DNA of 64,000 bases, from contig CM035316.1 of NCBI GenBank assembly GCA_000497125.2, positions 1,552,001-1,616,000 of the forward strand, written 5' to 3'. The notes beneath the pieces are model-generated. The model made no database searches. It was not told where the DNA came from and saw only the letters and a list, made by a program, of their open reading frames with translations. Of the stretch, positions 23,318 through 35,739 are shown piece after piece; positions within the stretch are counted from its first letter, which is position 1; the number at the start of each line of letters is the position of its first letter. Both the position numbers and the translations under genes were made by a program. Source of the DNA: Spironucleus salmonicida (lineage: Eukaryota > Fornicata > Diplomonadida > Hexamitidae).

Positions 23318-25630
23318 TCATTCTTATTATTATAATTATACTATTTGGCTTATTACATCATCACGTTGAAATCGTATTTCAGTAATATCCTCACTTAGAT
23401 TAATTTAACTACTGATTAACATACACATTAAACTTTTTGGTATATTTTTCTTACTAAAAATTTCAGTTTATTATTCAAATTGTACATGAATTTTTTAACT
23501 TGGAAAGTAAAATTTTATTTTATTTCCCTTTAAATTTATTGATTACAAATTCTCTATTCTATTAGTATCAACATAACACAATGCGCAATTGCTTAAATTT
23601 AAATTTTACACTTTTAAATCTAAAATAACAATATCAGTATTACCAGCTAAGGACAATGATTATAAATCGCTTATACGAGATAAATTTGGAGATTATTTCA
23701 AGCCACAACTTTCGATAATTAAGTCTTTTAATTATTTTGGGAATGCAAATTTATGTATATCAATATTTTAATTATACGATAAATTAAGCGATTTAAGGTT
23801 TTATAAAAATCTTAGATCTGATACTTTTTGAATACCACAATTTGATAAGTTTAAATTAATAATAGAGTTAGGCATAAACCAAAGTTCATTTTAAATATTA
23901 ATATTAGAAGATACATCTAAAGTCTAAAGAAATTAAAGCTTTTCAATTTAGTGTAAGTTTAGAAAATTATTATTTTACACTTTTAGTGTATTTAATGAAA
24001 CTGGCATATTCACAAATGATTCCAGACCTGTTTTATTTAGAGTAAGAAATTTGAGTTATGATGTGCTAAAATTAATAGGCAAAAAATGCTATTTTTATAA
24101 AGAAAAATCAAGGTAAGTTACTGATTAAGGTACTCTATTTAGATTAAAATTAAGATTTTCATTATTAATCAAAATTAATGTATACAGCTATTTTAATAAA
24201 TAGATTGGTGAGCATGATTTAAGTCTTGTACTAGAGAAATTAATGTAATTGAGAGTATTTGGAAGAGTGATAATATCTTCAATATTGGAATTTGTTATCT
24301 CCAAATACTCAATCTAAGAATTAAAAGTTAAGTCCATGAACAATATATCTATATAATTAAGCTAGAGAAATTTGAGGCTACTAAACATATTTAATGATTG
24401 TGTAAACTTAGTTTAAAATTTAGTGATTGCATATGTATTATTAATAATAATTGTTTAGATTAGGGATGGATATATAATTTCAAATTGTTCAAATTGACAT
24501 TGGAAAAAAATTAAATGTTGTAGTTTTGGAAGCGCTACAATAATCTTACCAGAATAATCATATGACAACCTTACAAGGTATAATGCTTGTAGTTTATTCA
24601 AATTCAGAGATAACTACTATCCGTCTTCAATTAATAATTGGCATGGTGGTTAATTTATTAGTGTTACTTTTTCAAATTTTATTAAATTTTATTGATAAGT
24701 TTCTAGGGTGAATTAATTATAAAATTTTTTACTTTGCAGTTAATAAATATAAAATTACTAATTTTGCTGATTTTAAAATTAAAGTGAATGTCTTATTATA
24801 TCAAACACTTTATTTTTCGAAACAAAGTTAACAAATGATTCGATAACGATATTTTATTAAAAAATCTCGGTACTATCAAACTACTCGGGTTGTAATTTGA
24901 ATGAATTATTAAATAACAATTTTTATTCCATTTAAATTTATATAACCTTCGATTTTTAGGGATCTTTACTTTAATTTTCACATAAATCAAATTCTTATCC
25001 ATCAAATGTTATCTATTCCTGAAGAATTTTGGCCATATTTTTTTTTATATTTATATCTTGTCCATATGCTCCTATCATATGTAAATTTTCATCTATATAC
25101 TAAATTTATACAGATTAAGGTGGTTAAAAATTTGTGCTAATACGTTATTATCGAATAGGTGCTTATTTATTCTATGGTTGAATTTAGAAATAAGTTGGAT
25201 CAGACAAACGATCTGCAAAGTTTATCTACTAAACACTGATTTACTAATATTAATAAGATGAATTTGAAAGGGGGTTCATATATTTATGAACTTGTGTATC
25301 TTTTTAATCATCTACCGTATTATAAACTTTTTAATTTTTAATAAATTAGAGATCTTTTGATAAAATATCCAATTAGTATTTTGGAGCAATATAAACAGCT
25401 TGTCTAGAATAAATTTTTGGAGATCGCAACTTTGTAATTGTTGAAGCGTTATTCTTACATTATTTTTCAATGTCTTTGATTTAAGTATAAAATCCCAAGT
25501 TTACTCGCCGTATATTACCGTCCAGAAAGCTGGATTAATCATAACTAAAAGGTTATTATACATTTTGAGTTTTTTTTGGTAATAATACTATAGGTTAGTC
25601 TACGAAACTATTAAGCGTTCGCTTTTTCAT
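23318..25630 (-). CDS. large leucine-rich repeat protein, 770 aa
   Basis: A single frame runs from the ATG at 25628-25630 (an in-frame TGA lies 18 bp upstream) to the TGA at 23318. Residues 1-300 are Gln/Ser-rich and probably disordered. Residues ~330-740 contain at least a dozen LRRs of the LxxLxLxxN type (for example SIINLNLSNCGIQKVSDL, LKSLNLSYN, LQSLSLAGN). Some are irregular and Ile/Asn-rich as in BspA-like proteins. There is no signal peptide or membrane segment, so it is probably an intracellular scaffold. The shorter ORF fragments of this stretch are joined by TAA/TAG codons. Confidence 0.8.
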
Positions 25631-25740
25631 TTTCCAAACTTCTTAATATCATATATTTATACATATAATATATAAGTTTAGTTTTACAATATTAATCCTA
25701 TTTTTTATGCACAATAATTAGAAAAAATATATTGTAAGGC

Positions 25741-25929
25741 TCACTTTTAGTAAATAGCTGATATTTGACCAATCGGGACAAGAACCTTCTAATATTGTTT
25801 ATCTTCTGCGGTAACATTAATTAAAGTGGCAAATATATCATTATATGTTACTAAAAGTCCAGCTATTAACTTATTAGATTATATTGTTATATGATTATTA
25901 AGCATTTACTAATTTAATAACTTTGACAT
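25741..25929 (-). CDS. minimal Sm/LSm-like protein, 62 aa
   Basis: The protein is little more than one Sm fold. An Sm1-like stretch reads NHITIQSNKLIAGLLVTYND, continuing FATLINVT. An Sm2-like stretch reads VLVPIGQISAIY, in which the usual Arg-Gly before the last strand is Pro-Ile-Gly. Sm and LSm proteins form rings on U-rich RNA in splicing and decay. The changed Sm2 loop suggests a divergent member. It lies 110 bp upstream of the large LRR gene on the same strand, and its stop is in AAGTGA. The short length lowers certainty. Confidence 0.6.
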
Positions 25930-26170
25930 TTATCGTTTTTGGTATTATAATTATATTAATATATTACATATATTATGAAATTAGAATCAATACAATTAAT
26001 ATATCTACTTGTTTTCATTTTTAACCTAAGATAATTAACATAATTGAAAAATCAATAGATTTATATTGCAAAAAGTAGAATTCTTAATTTTTTATTAGGT
26101 TATTAGGTTAAATCTTATATATAAATTTACTTCCTTTAAAAAGAATTACAAAATATCCCTTCCATTTAAA

Positions 26171-26287
26171 ATGGAATTTGTCGAATTCGATTCTGCAGTT
26201 CTTTTCTTCGAAGACGAAAGAACTTTTACACCTGTTTACGACACATTTAATTTAAGTACATAATTCTTCGAGGAGTTGTATGAGTGA
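26171..26287 (+). CDS. tiny acidic protein, 38 aa
   Basis: The ATG follows CCATTTAAA, a start context seen at other genes here, and the stop lies in GAGTGA. The composition is strongly acidic and Phe-rich (MEFVEFDSAVLFFEDERTF at the N terminus), unlike random AT-rich frames, which favours a real gene. No family is recognised. It stands alone between about 240 bp and 205 bp of AT-rich sequence. Confidence 0.45.
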
Positions 26288-26480
26288 TTTGCGAATTTTA
26301 TCATTTTTGTTATTTATCAGGTTTTGGCTAATTTTTTTGTTTATTTTTATTAATCTGATAATATTACCTTTATTTAGTACAGTTTAATTGATAGTCAACT
26401 ATTTCCTTCTTATTAAATAATAAATCTTAATAATAAGATTTAATTATTATATAGATACATTAAACTTAACTCCTTTCCCA

Positions 26481-26490
26481 TCCGCAAAAT
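26481..26490 (+). promoter_or_regulatory. TCCGCAAAAT element before IFT81
   Basis: TCCGCAAAAT ends three bases before the IFT81 start codon and is preceded by CCCA. It is the plus-strand member of the element set found at CFAP47, EFCAB10 and two unknown genes. Confidence 0.5.
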
Positions 26491-26493
26491 TTG

Positions 26494-28422
26494 ATGTCCA
26501 TAACTGATAAATATGAACTTATTGTTCAGAAACTTGCATAAATACCTTTTCATAAGAAGATGACATTAATTACATTAACAGAAACCTTAAAAGATCCATA
26601 AAATGCTATAAAACTTTTGTAAATGGTCACAGATATTATCAGACCAGTGTCGCTATCTGAAGAAACACCCTTACCTAAACCCACAACGTTAGAGGAGATT
26701 GCAATTAGTATTGCAGACTTTGCTTCGTGTGTATGCTTCCCTATTGACTCTGGTGTTACTATTGATAAATAAGGATTTGCTTAATAATTATTGCTGGAAA
26801 ACTCTGAAAAATTAGTTGAACTTATGGCTGCAGTATTATCAGATATTTCAGAAGCAAAAAAGAAGGCATATATTGCTAAATTCAAATAGTAAATGATAAT
26901 ACCACATGAAATTTAGTAATAGGAAAATATATAGTAGGCATTAACATAGTTAAGAGCAGCTTAAAGTAAATTTTAGACTTCTTATAATGAAAATTAAGAA
27001 GTTTTACAGTCTGCTGTTAGTTAAAAAATAGAAGCTTTAACTACTGAAAAATAATAATTAATCACTAGAGAGGATAAACTTTCCGCTCTTGTAAAATAAC
27101 TTAAGATGAAGAATGTTCCAGAAGAAGCAGTTAATCTCAGTAAGAGAAGAAGAGAAAATATGGGTGAGATTTAGCAATTATAGGAATAGATCAATGGACA
27201 AAATGAAGTTCGTAAAGCGTTGCTTAATCGTGCGTAAGCTGTAGTAAATTCAGCTAAAGGAACTCCTGCTTCTATAATAGAGGCATGTTAAAACGAAAGC
27301 AGAAGATTAAAGTAAGAACTTATTAATCTTCCATAAGAGATCTAAGAAAAAGAATAATTACGGGAGCTTATCATGCAAGATCCTAGCGATGAAATTATTT
27401 CATAAATGGAATTAGAAATGGAATAGGCCAAAAAAGATTTAATTAAACTCAAAGAATTGAATAATATAAACGGTGAAAACGACGACAACCAACAATAAGA
27501 GTCATAAGTTACATATCTTAGATAATAGCTAGCCAAATTCAAGAGAAAGCACCAAGATTTATTAGGGAGAATGGAAAAAGTATCTCAAGATTCTTCACAG
27601 GTAGACGTCAAGATGCGCTCATTAATGTCAACTACTGTAACTTTAGATAACATAGATGCCGCTGATGAACTGCCTTTAATTGTATTCAAAGACCTTATTA
27701 ACAAGGGAAAGGCTATGAAAGCGTAAATGGGAAGATTCCAAGAAGATAGAAATTATCTTAAAAAAGAATATGCTGTTCTTACTAGAACAGTTGAAATTTT
27801 AACTTAAATATGCTCAAGATACGGCGCTGATATATCAGAAGAATAAACAACAACCGCCATGATGAATACTTAAAATCTTCATGAAGCGCGTTAATTATTA
27901 TAAGAAATCGAATAGGCTATTAAATAGAAAAGGAATACGTTATAGCCTCGTATGAACGAGTTATAAGAATGTAAGAGAAATTGCGCATCTTTAGAGAACA
28001 ATTTATAGTAACAAAGACAAAGAGTAAAATAACTGGATGCTTCTCGTCAGGGTGGTATTTATAAATTAAGGATGACAATGCAAAAGGCAGAGAATGAGTG
28101 CTAGTCTCTCGTTTCAGAAATTTTCAAAATCGAAAAGATGATTAATCTTTACAAACTTGAAGTAGAAAGGGCCGAGTCAGAAAAATCATTTATTGGGCTC
28201 AAAAAAGAGATTATGATTGCATAGGCTGGTGTAAAGACGAAAATTGCTGATTTAAGGCAAAAATAAGCATAAGTAAAGGAAGGCCTGCCGAATTTAGTCG
28301 AATAAAAGAAGATGTTTTCGGATTTAGTAATGTTGTTAAAGGCCAAGTAAGAGCATAGTAAAAGAATTAAAGAGGAAACTGCGAATGAAAACGGTAATGG
28401 CGAATAAATCAAAATTATGTGA
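26494..28422 (+). CDS. IFT81: intraflagellar transport protein 81
   Basis: The 642 aa length is near the family's usual ~676. The N-terminal ~125 residues correspond to the CH-like tubulin-binding module, ending with the recognisable AKKKAYIAKF...IPHEI block (family: KKRAYLARF...PxE). The rest is coiled coil throughout, with the conserved middle motif YLRQQLAKFKRKHQ and an MKQ/GRFQEDRNYL segment. IFT81 pairs with IFT74 in IFT-B and binds tubulin cargo during flagellar assembly. The next gene, 84 bp downstream on the same strand, is the IFT-A subunit IFT139. The start element TCCGCAAAA supports flagellar regulation. Confidence 0.9.
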
Positions 28423-28506
28423 TATTGTCATTTTCTTTATCATTATTTTAATTATAATTATATATAAATCTTAAATACCAATAATCTAAAATTTCACTCC
28501 ATAATC

Positions 28507-31500
28507 ATGGACGAATTTGTTGCTGTCCTTTATTTCTTCGCCAGACGAGGTGAATTAGCTAGATGTCAGGCGCTTCTAACGACTTAAGCTGCATCAGCAA
28601 TTTCTGCAGATACTAATTCTTTCATTTCAGCCATTTTGGAGCTAGCTCAGAATAATTCATCTGATTTTGCATCACACCAAACAGCAACATCAATCGCCGC
28701 AATCCACTCTCTAGTTGAGCTCTTAAGTGCCAAATCACAGTCGTTTATAGATACAGATCGCGTTACAATCCTACAAAGTTAATTTGAGATTGAAGTCTCC
28801 TCCCTTCCACAAGGTGCAAACTGCCTTATTTGGTTCGTATGTGGTGTTTTCGGTGTAAATCCATCAGATTACATTAAAAGTGACGACGAGGGTCCAATCG
28901 CTGCAATTGACTAATTTTTAAATGGTAATAGTAGCGAAATCAAGAATTATCCTATGCTTAGCAGCATCATCATCGATTTAAAGAACATGAAAGAAATCGA
29001 CAATTTATTTGAGTACTTGAACAAGACAAAATAGACAACTGTTAAAGCGTAAGTCAGTCAGCTTTTTAAGCATAAGATAAACGTTTTAGTGGCCAATTTA
29101 GCTACTGCAAATTTTTTGAATATTTCTGAAGCAATTAGCTCAGTTTCTAGCTGTTTGCAAGATTATACATAAACTTGGGTCGGAAGAGTCTGTTAAAAAC
29201 ATTAAACAAATTTGATTATTGAAGTAATTTTGGGTATTGCAAGAGCGTACCCAGCATTTTAAATTTTGCTTAATTTGGCAGAATTTTTGAATGAAAAATA
29301 CCCTAAAAATAAAGATTTAACGCTTCTTTAAGGCTATTTGCTCACATTTGCATCTTTTATAGGTAAGTCTCCTGAGACAGCTGATTTAGCCCTTCAACGT
29401 TTCAAGCATGCACAAGAAGCCGTCTTAGATGATTAAAAAATGATTTTGTCTTCAGAAGGTGTATATTCAGTTGCATTAGCACTTACTGGCCGAGTAGAAG
29501 AAGCTAAATCCCAGGTAAATGATGACGATGAAGCTGAAGAGTTATTAAAATTGCTGATTAATACATTTTAACAATAACCTGATGCAAATATTTTAAATTT
29601 TGTTTCTAGTAATGTTAAATTATCAGCTTTCACCAATACTTCGAATTTATATAATGCGTTGCCAGATACATTAATAGCAACGGTACTAGCAATTTAAATA
29701 ACGGAGTTTCTGTAAAATTAATAGTTTATCACCTAACCAACACTTCATTAAGCACTCAATTTCTTTGAAAGCACACAAATTCTGTCACCAGAGATACTTG
29801 AATGCAAATTTTTGATTCTGCAAAATCTTCAAAATTTCGACTCATTACTTAAACAAGCAAATATTCTATCGAATTATTCAGCAATTGAAAGAAATTTCTC
29901 ATTGAATTCAAATCTTTTACTCTTATTTGCTTCCTCTGCTAGCTAGCTTTTAAAAGTAAGTGAAGCCGCAGAATTTGCAAGTTAAGCTTAAATAGTGGAT
30001 TCAAACGTAATGAATAAACGGGAATTCAAACTTATTCAAGCAAAAATTAGCTATTTGAAGGGAAATTATATCGAATCAAGTAAATACTTTAAAGAAATTG
30101 ATTCTACAATTTAATGCTAAATTCATATTTGCTTGCTCAAAATCAAAGGTGGTGATCTATCAGGATTCAAAGAATTACGAGAAATTTCAAGAAACTATCC
30201 CAATAGAAGTGGAATTTAGGAGATAGAGTTTGATGTTTAAAATGCTGATTTTATTGCTATGAATATTACACTATAACTTGCTATAAGTGGACTATTCATT
30301 TTGCGTAAAGGTGGATATTTGTAAAATAGCAGTAAAACAGTCAACAAGAATAGTTTCGACCAAATTATAGATGACAATAGTTTGTTATTTTTCGAAAATT
30401 AGCAAATTATTGATAATTTCAGAGAAGCTTTGAATAACTCATTCTCAAGTTAAAATAGCAGGGTTGGAAACAAGTATTTTAGCAGTAATTTTGGTGTCAA
30501 CCCAATTAATTTAGAAAAAGACGTTTTTTATGCTGAAAATATTGAGAATATAGAATTTTAAAATTTTTCGAGAACTGAAAAGCTATCTATAAATAGCATT
30601 TTATAAAGCATATAAAATTATGCTTAATTTAGCCTAGAAATCACCGAATTGATCAGTTAGATTTAACTTGTAATATTGAACGATAAGCTTGCATTTGTCA
30701 GCTGCTTTACATAGCTTAGTAAATAGAATCCTAGTACAACTCAGCTAGCAGCGTTAGCATCTGCGCACTTAGCTGTTGGAAATGCTTAATTCGCGGTCGA
30801 TTATTATTAAAAATCGATAGAATAAGCTGTTTTGGTTATAAAGACTCAAAACCAGCCAAAATATATCGAGATTTTAATTAAAAACTTCCTTTTCGTGTTG
30901 AAATCAAGAGCATTATCGAGGTGTCATAAGTACCAAGATAGCAACTAAACACTAATGACTTTAATTGAAGCTGTTGAATTTAAATAGAATAATGATAAAT
31001 AGCTTGAGTAGGCAAATTTAATTGCCTTTTCAGTCATTCATATGGAGTATATGAAACTTCTCATTAAATTAAGATAACACAGACAACTATTCTAGTTATG
31101 CGATTCTATTTTGAAAAAATCATAGTAAGTTTTTTCACTGCCATCTGACTCTTCAAAACCATTTTCCGTCCCATTCCCTGTGACAATTCTATCAATTTAC
31201 TGCGCTCGTGCGAAAGCAGAATTGATAAAATTGAATTAAGTTAATTTACCAACTTCTGAACGTCTGGACCTGCTTGGGAAAGCAGTTTTCTGGGTAGATT
31301 CAGGCGTAATTTCAAAAACTCAAAGGGTTTTAGTTTCACAAAAATCTTTTAAAATGTAAATGTAAACCTCGGTTTTCAGCTCCTAAACATCAAAATTTGA
31401 GGGTTCAAACGATGGATTAAAAGCTCTTGTATTGGCAGCTGAAGTGCGTGTCGAAATTGCTGAAATTTATTTGGATTTGTCAAAAATTGATATTTAGCAA

Positions 31501-33174
31501 ATCAGCTAAACTACATCTTTGACATTCGAGAAAAAGTAACATTTGACTAACGCTTTTGAGAGTGCAAAAATATCACTAAAATAGTGTGAAACAGCACGTG
31601 CTAATAATATTTGTGCGATTTACCATTTATTTTAGGATTAAAATTATGAGATGGCTCGTGCAAATTCGCTCAGTGCGAAAGAAATTGAACCTTTTAATAA
31701 TGTTAGCTAAATAATTTTCTAAGCGATTTCACACAAAATAAATTTTGGTGGAAATGAGGTTGAGAGCGAGTAAGCAAATACCCCTTTTGAGGACAGTTGT
31801 AGGGTTTTAAAAATTGGTTTAAACGTGGACCGTGTAGTTGCCTTGGATAATTTCTTACTTAATAGCTGTTTAGTGCATGATATGACTGTTGTAACTGACG
31901 CGCTATTTAAAAACGATGATGATGAGATAGATACGTAGAATGCACAAGGTGAAATTATGGGTAGTGATATAAGCAGTCTAGATGAATTAAATGATAAAAT
32001 GGAGAAAGTTAGCAAGACAGCGTTAGATGGATATTTCTACTTAGGTAGAGGATTTTTATAGTTGAAAATGGGCCGAATTAATTAAGGAATGAAAGATTTG
32101 ATGTTGGCAGTTAATTCTTAAACACTCAGTGATAGATATCGAGCTAGAGCGCTCTATCTTTTAGGGACTATATATGTTAACCCAAATAGGCAACCACTAT
32201 TTGGTTCATCATCGTGTTTAACAGGAAAACAACAGTCAGCTGTAGCACTTTAAAAATAAGCGATGCAATAGTAATCAAATATTAATTTGGATGATTAAGC
32301 ACCCACAAATCAATCTGAAGAGGACCAACTTATTCCAGATACAGATACTATTAATTAGCGTGAAGATGATTTATCATAGGCCCTATAAATAGTGCAGTCT
32401 TTATAGTAAATGTATTAACGGTAAGTTCAAGAGGCTAGGGAGCTATTTATTGTTTTAAAGGCTTATATCAGAATCGGTTAATATCGCCAAGCTAAAGACA
32501 GAATAGCTAGAATTACTTTAGATGAAGGTAAAGCTGCAAAATCAAAACTTAACCAGCTCGAATTATTAAAAGACTAAGCAAAAACTTTCATGTAAGAAGC
32601 TGCTGAGGAACTTCATTAGACATTATAAGAAATTGATAAAAATTAATCAAACTATGTTGTAATTCTTTTCTGTTTAGGTAATATTTATTGCCATTTGAAA
32701 AATGATGCAAAATCTAGAAGTAATTTCCAAAATGGTGCTAGGTAGATCATAAGTGTTCGCGACCAAGGTAATTAAGGCTAAATTTGGTTAGATTTAGATG
32801 CTGCTGTACAATGCAATTTAGCATTGGCAGACTAATATATATAGATAGGTAAAATAGCAAATGCGCTTAAATGCTTAGATGGAGTTGCTAGTTTGGACAA
32901 GATTCAAACGATTTCTTATGAGTTGTATGGGTTATGTTAAGAAAAAGAGGCAGCATATGGAAATGCGGTTAGCTATTACGAAAGTGCTTGGCTTTTGAGC
33001 CATGGGAGCCCTAGTGTAGCTTATAGATTAGCATATAATTATATGAAAGCCTAAAAATATGCTGAAGCAATTTTAATGTGTCAAAATGCTCTTTCTGAGT
33101 ATCCTGGGTTCAACAAATTAAAAAAGGAAGTTTTATATAAGGCAGAGGCTATGTTGAGGAGCACTAAGTAGTGA
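28507..33174 (+). CDS. IFT139: intraflagellar transport protein 139 (TTC21B-like TPR protein)
   Basis: A 1555 aa all-helical TPR protein, slightly longer than the usual ~1300. Helical repeats fill the sequence, for example LAALASAHLAVGNAQFAVDY, ALDGYFYLGRGFLQLKMGRI and AVQCNLALADQYIQIGKIAN. The C terminus, AYNYMKAQKYAEAILMCQNA...YPGFNKLKKEVLYKAEAMLR, matches the ending of TTC21/IFT139 closely. IFT139 is a peripheral IFT-A subunit for retrograde transport and ciliary entry. An acidic, Gln-rich insertion near residues 1240-1300 adds length. The start context is TTTCACTCCATAATC, without the TCCGC core. The stop is in TAGTGA. Confidence 0.9.
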
Positions 33175-33415
33175 AATGAGTGATGGGAGTTTTTATCAGA
33201 AGATTATTCAAGTTATAACTCACAAATTGAAAATAATATTTATAACCATTTAAAATTATAAAAATATTGATATAATCAATATTAGGACGAATTGCAAGTA
33301 TGAGGAGATGATCATAAAATATTACTTGTATAAATTCTTACATAAATAAGAATATAAGCATTTTAATCCTAAATATCAATAAAATAATACTTTCTCTTAA
33401 AAATTTAACATTTGC

Positions 33416-33988
33416 TCACTAGCACATAAAACTGAATAATATACTCATAATGAAGTACATAAGTAAGTGTTTAAAAAATTACTTGGCTAAGTGTATTGCT
33501 GTTTAAATCTGTGGATTTAATTTATAGAATTGGTAGTCTAATATACAAATTGCAGAAGACTAGAGTAGGAAAATATTAAAGGAAGAACTAATACGGACAA
33601 TAAAAAATTGTTATATAAACGTTTATATGAGACCAATAATATTATAGCAGTTCTATTTTGAATAAAAGAAAGTAAGAGCAGTAGTCATAGAAATATAGAT
33701 GTTAAAAAGCATTTTTCTAGATTTAGAATAAGGCTTTTATAAAGGCTACATGAACTGGTTAAGACCAGGAATTTGGCCTAATTGGCCTAAATTAGGTACA
33801 TTTACATTAGGATTTCCTTACTATTGTTTTTGCTTTTCAAATCTATCAAATTCTTCTGGCATTTCTACATTTTCTGTAGTAGAGTTCATAACTAAAGCCA
33901 TTCTTTATTTTTACTTTTCCAAAATTCTTTTTTGTCTCATAGCCTTCTGCTCAGCCAAGCTAAGTTGAGGACCTTCTGACTACTCCAT
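33416..33988 (-). CDS. candidate GET2/CAML-like ER membrane receptor
   Basis: This 190 aa protein begins with a short basic amphipathic stretch, LSLAEQKAMRQKRILEKQKQ, resembling the N-terminal EKRRLLRERRQ motif by which yeast Get2 and animal CAML bind the ATPase Get3. A disordered Asn/Gln-rich linker follows. The last ~100 residues contain three hydrophobic segments (around MLFNIYISMTTALTFFYS, FFIVRISSSFNIFLLQ and LLMYFIMSILFSFM). That is the order of Get2: a cytosolic N-terminal hook and three C-terminal helices. The family is poorly conserved, so this is a structural inference. The next membrane-targeting gene, SRP receptor beta, is 3.5 kb away. Confidence 0.5.
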
Positions 33989-34032
33989 TTTGAGTAGAAA
34001 GAAAAATAATACATAAAATTTATATAATATAC

Positions 34033-35685
34033 TCAAAATCCTAGGTCGATATGTTCACCATCCTCTATTAGCTCTTCATAATATCCTTTAAGACCCTCTA
34101 CCTGCCGTTTAATCCGCTCAATGCTCCGCTATTAAACTGTTCCTTTGGGATATAATACAAAATCTTCCTCAAAATCGTATTCATCTTCTCTTTCTAAGTA
34201 TAAAACATGCTGCCCAACAGTCTAAAATCCAGTGAAAAAGGCGTTAAACTATGTATACCTAATAGGCAAACCTAGTAATACTACATTTTAACGCTTCTTT
34301 GGTTAGTAAACGTTTTACGGGAAATCTTAGTCGAAATATTTCAATTTCCTTCGCACGGAGACACTTGTCTCGACTAAATTTGCTTGAAATTCACCACAGC
34401 AGACCATTGAAGAATGCATTCCGACATCTGACACACCAATTGCAACCGAAGATATTGGTGTGTCTAGAACGTGCACTTCATATTCTTTTTCAGTTTCTGA
34501 AACTGGAATCGCAGTGACTGATCTACGGCTGATTATAACATAGCGGTCCTTGAATAGTGAGATATGCAGCGGATTTACAATAGGTGAGTTTAATTACTAA
34601 AAATGGTAAAAGCTGAGTGTTTTCGAAGAGAAAAAAAATGCAAAATCTAAATTTTCAGCATTAGTTGCAGTTTAGATGAATCTCGGAAATGGCTTTGGAG
34701 AGATCTTATTATCTCCCGAAATAGGTTTATAAAAATGCAGTTAATGGGAGATTTATGCGAGTTCCTATGCTTCGTATTCTACAGTTGTCATAATATAAAA
34801 TTGTAGTAATTCATCGTGCAAAACGAGAAAATTTTATGGTAATTCAAAATGGAAATGAGTTTTTTCTTTCATAAATTTGAAGGAATGGTAAAAATTCGCT
34901 GTTGTATTTTGAAGTTCGAAAACAACAAATGATTAAAGCGTGGGAACAGACTAGCTGGTATTAAGGACCTATTCTAGACAGAACTTACTACCGTTAATGC
35001 TGAAAATACTAGAAAAATTGAAAGTTAATTCTGGTATTCTGTAATTCCTAGTAAAAATTAACAATAGATTAGAAAGATGAATTATCAGGTATTTAGAATA
35101 TATAAGTGATATATCTTAAATATTTTTTGTTGCTAGTTGAGGGATAAAAGGGGCTGAGTGCTCAAAAATTGAATAAATTTGTACTTTTTCATCAGTATTT
35201 GTAGAAATCAGAAGGATATCGTCATATGTGTGCAAGAGAAACTCGAAACCAGTGAGTTTATTATCTGTATATCGGAATTAACTAGGGAGGATTTTAAAGA
35301 TGTATACATTATTTATGTAGTGTACAAAGATTTTTATTGCAGGTTAAATAAGAGGTATCTTGTTTCTAAACTCTTGTGTACTTTTGAGTCTTATTTGAGT
35401 TATAACTAGTTTAAATTCCCCACTATCAATATCAAAAAGTTAGAAAATGAAAGCAAATTCATTACATGGGCTGAAAAAAATATTAGTAACTTCCTAATCA
35501 CATTCTACTTAGTATACTGCTCTAATAGACAATAGCGGTATATCGTATATAAAAATAATTCCATGCTCACAACCAACACCAAATAAACTTGTATCTGGTG
35601 AATAATTTAATGAAAATGGTGTATGCATTCCTTGTGTTGAAATGGTTTGAACGAAATGCGATGGGTCGCCAATTTACTAGCTCAT
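34033..35685 (-). CDS. WD40-type beta-propeller protein, possibly RbBP5/Swd1-like
   Basis: The 550 aa frame starts with repeats of WD40 character: FSLNYSPDTSLFGVGCEHG followed by IIFIYDI, then ITNIFFSP-like strands and many further beta blades. A C-terminal acidic patch, VLYLEREDEYDFEEDF, resembles the EYEERESEFDIEDED stretch after the propeller in RbBP5, a subunit of histone H3K4 methyltransferase complexes. The resemblance is limited to the first blade and this patch, so other WD proteins remain possible. It is the second gene of a minus-strand run; 54 bp separate it from the gene upstream. Confidence 0.7.
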
Positions 35686-35739
35686 TTCGGAAAGAAATTT
35701 TTAATGATATTATATTATGAGTTTGAAATATAAAAATTC

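Noticed and set aside
23031-23369. A 112-codon plus-strand frame in the AT-rich gap
   Set aside because: Random-type composition, no start context, and it overlaps the end of the convergent LRR gene by about 50 bp.
33750-33968. Plus-strand ORF beginning MNWLRPGIWPNWPK
   Set aside because: It is the antisense shadow of the GET2-like gene, whose minus-strand frame is longer and has a sensible membrane-protein layout.
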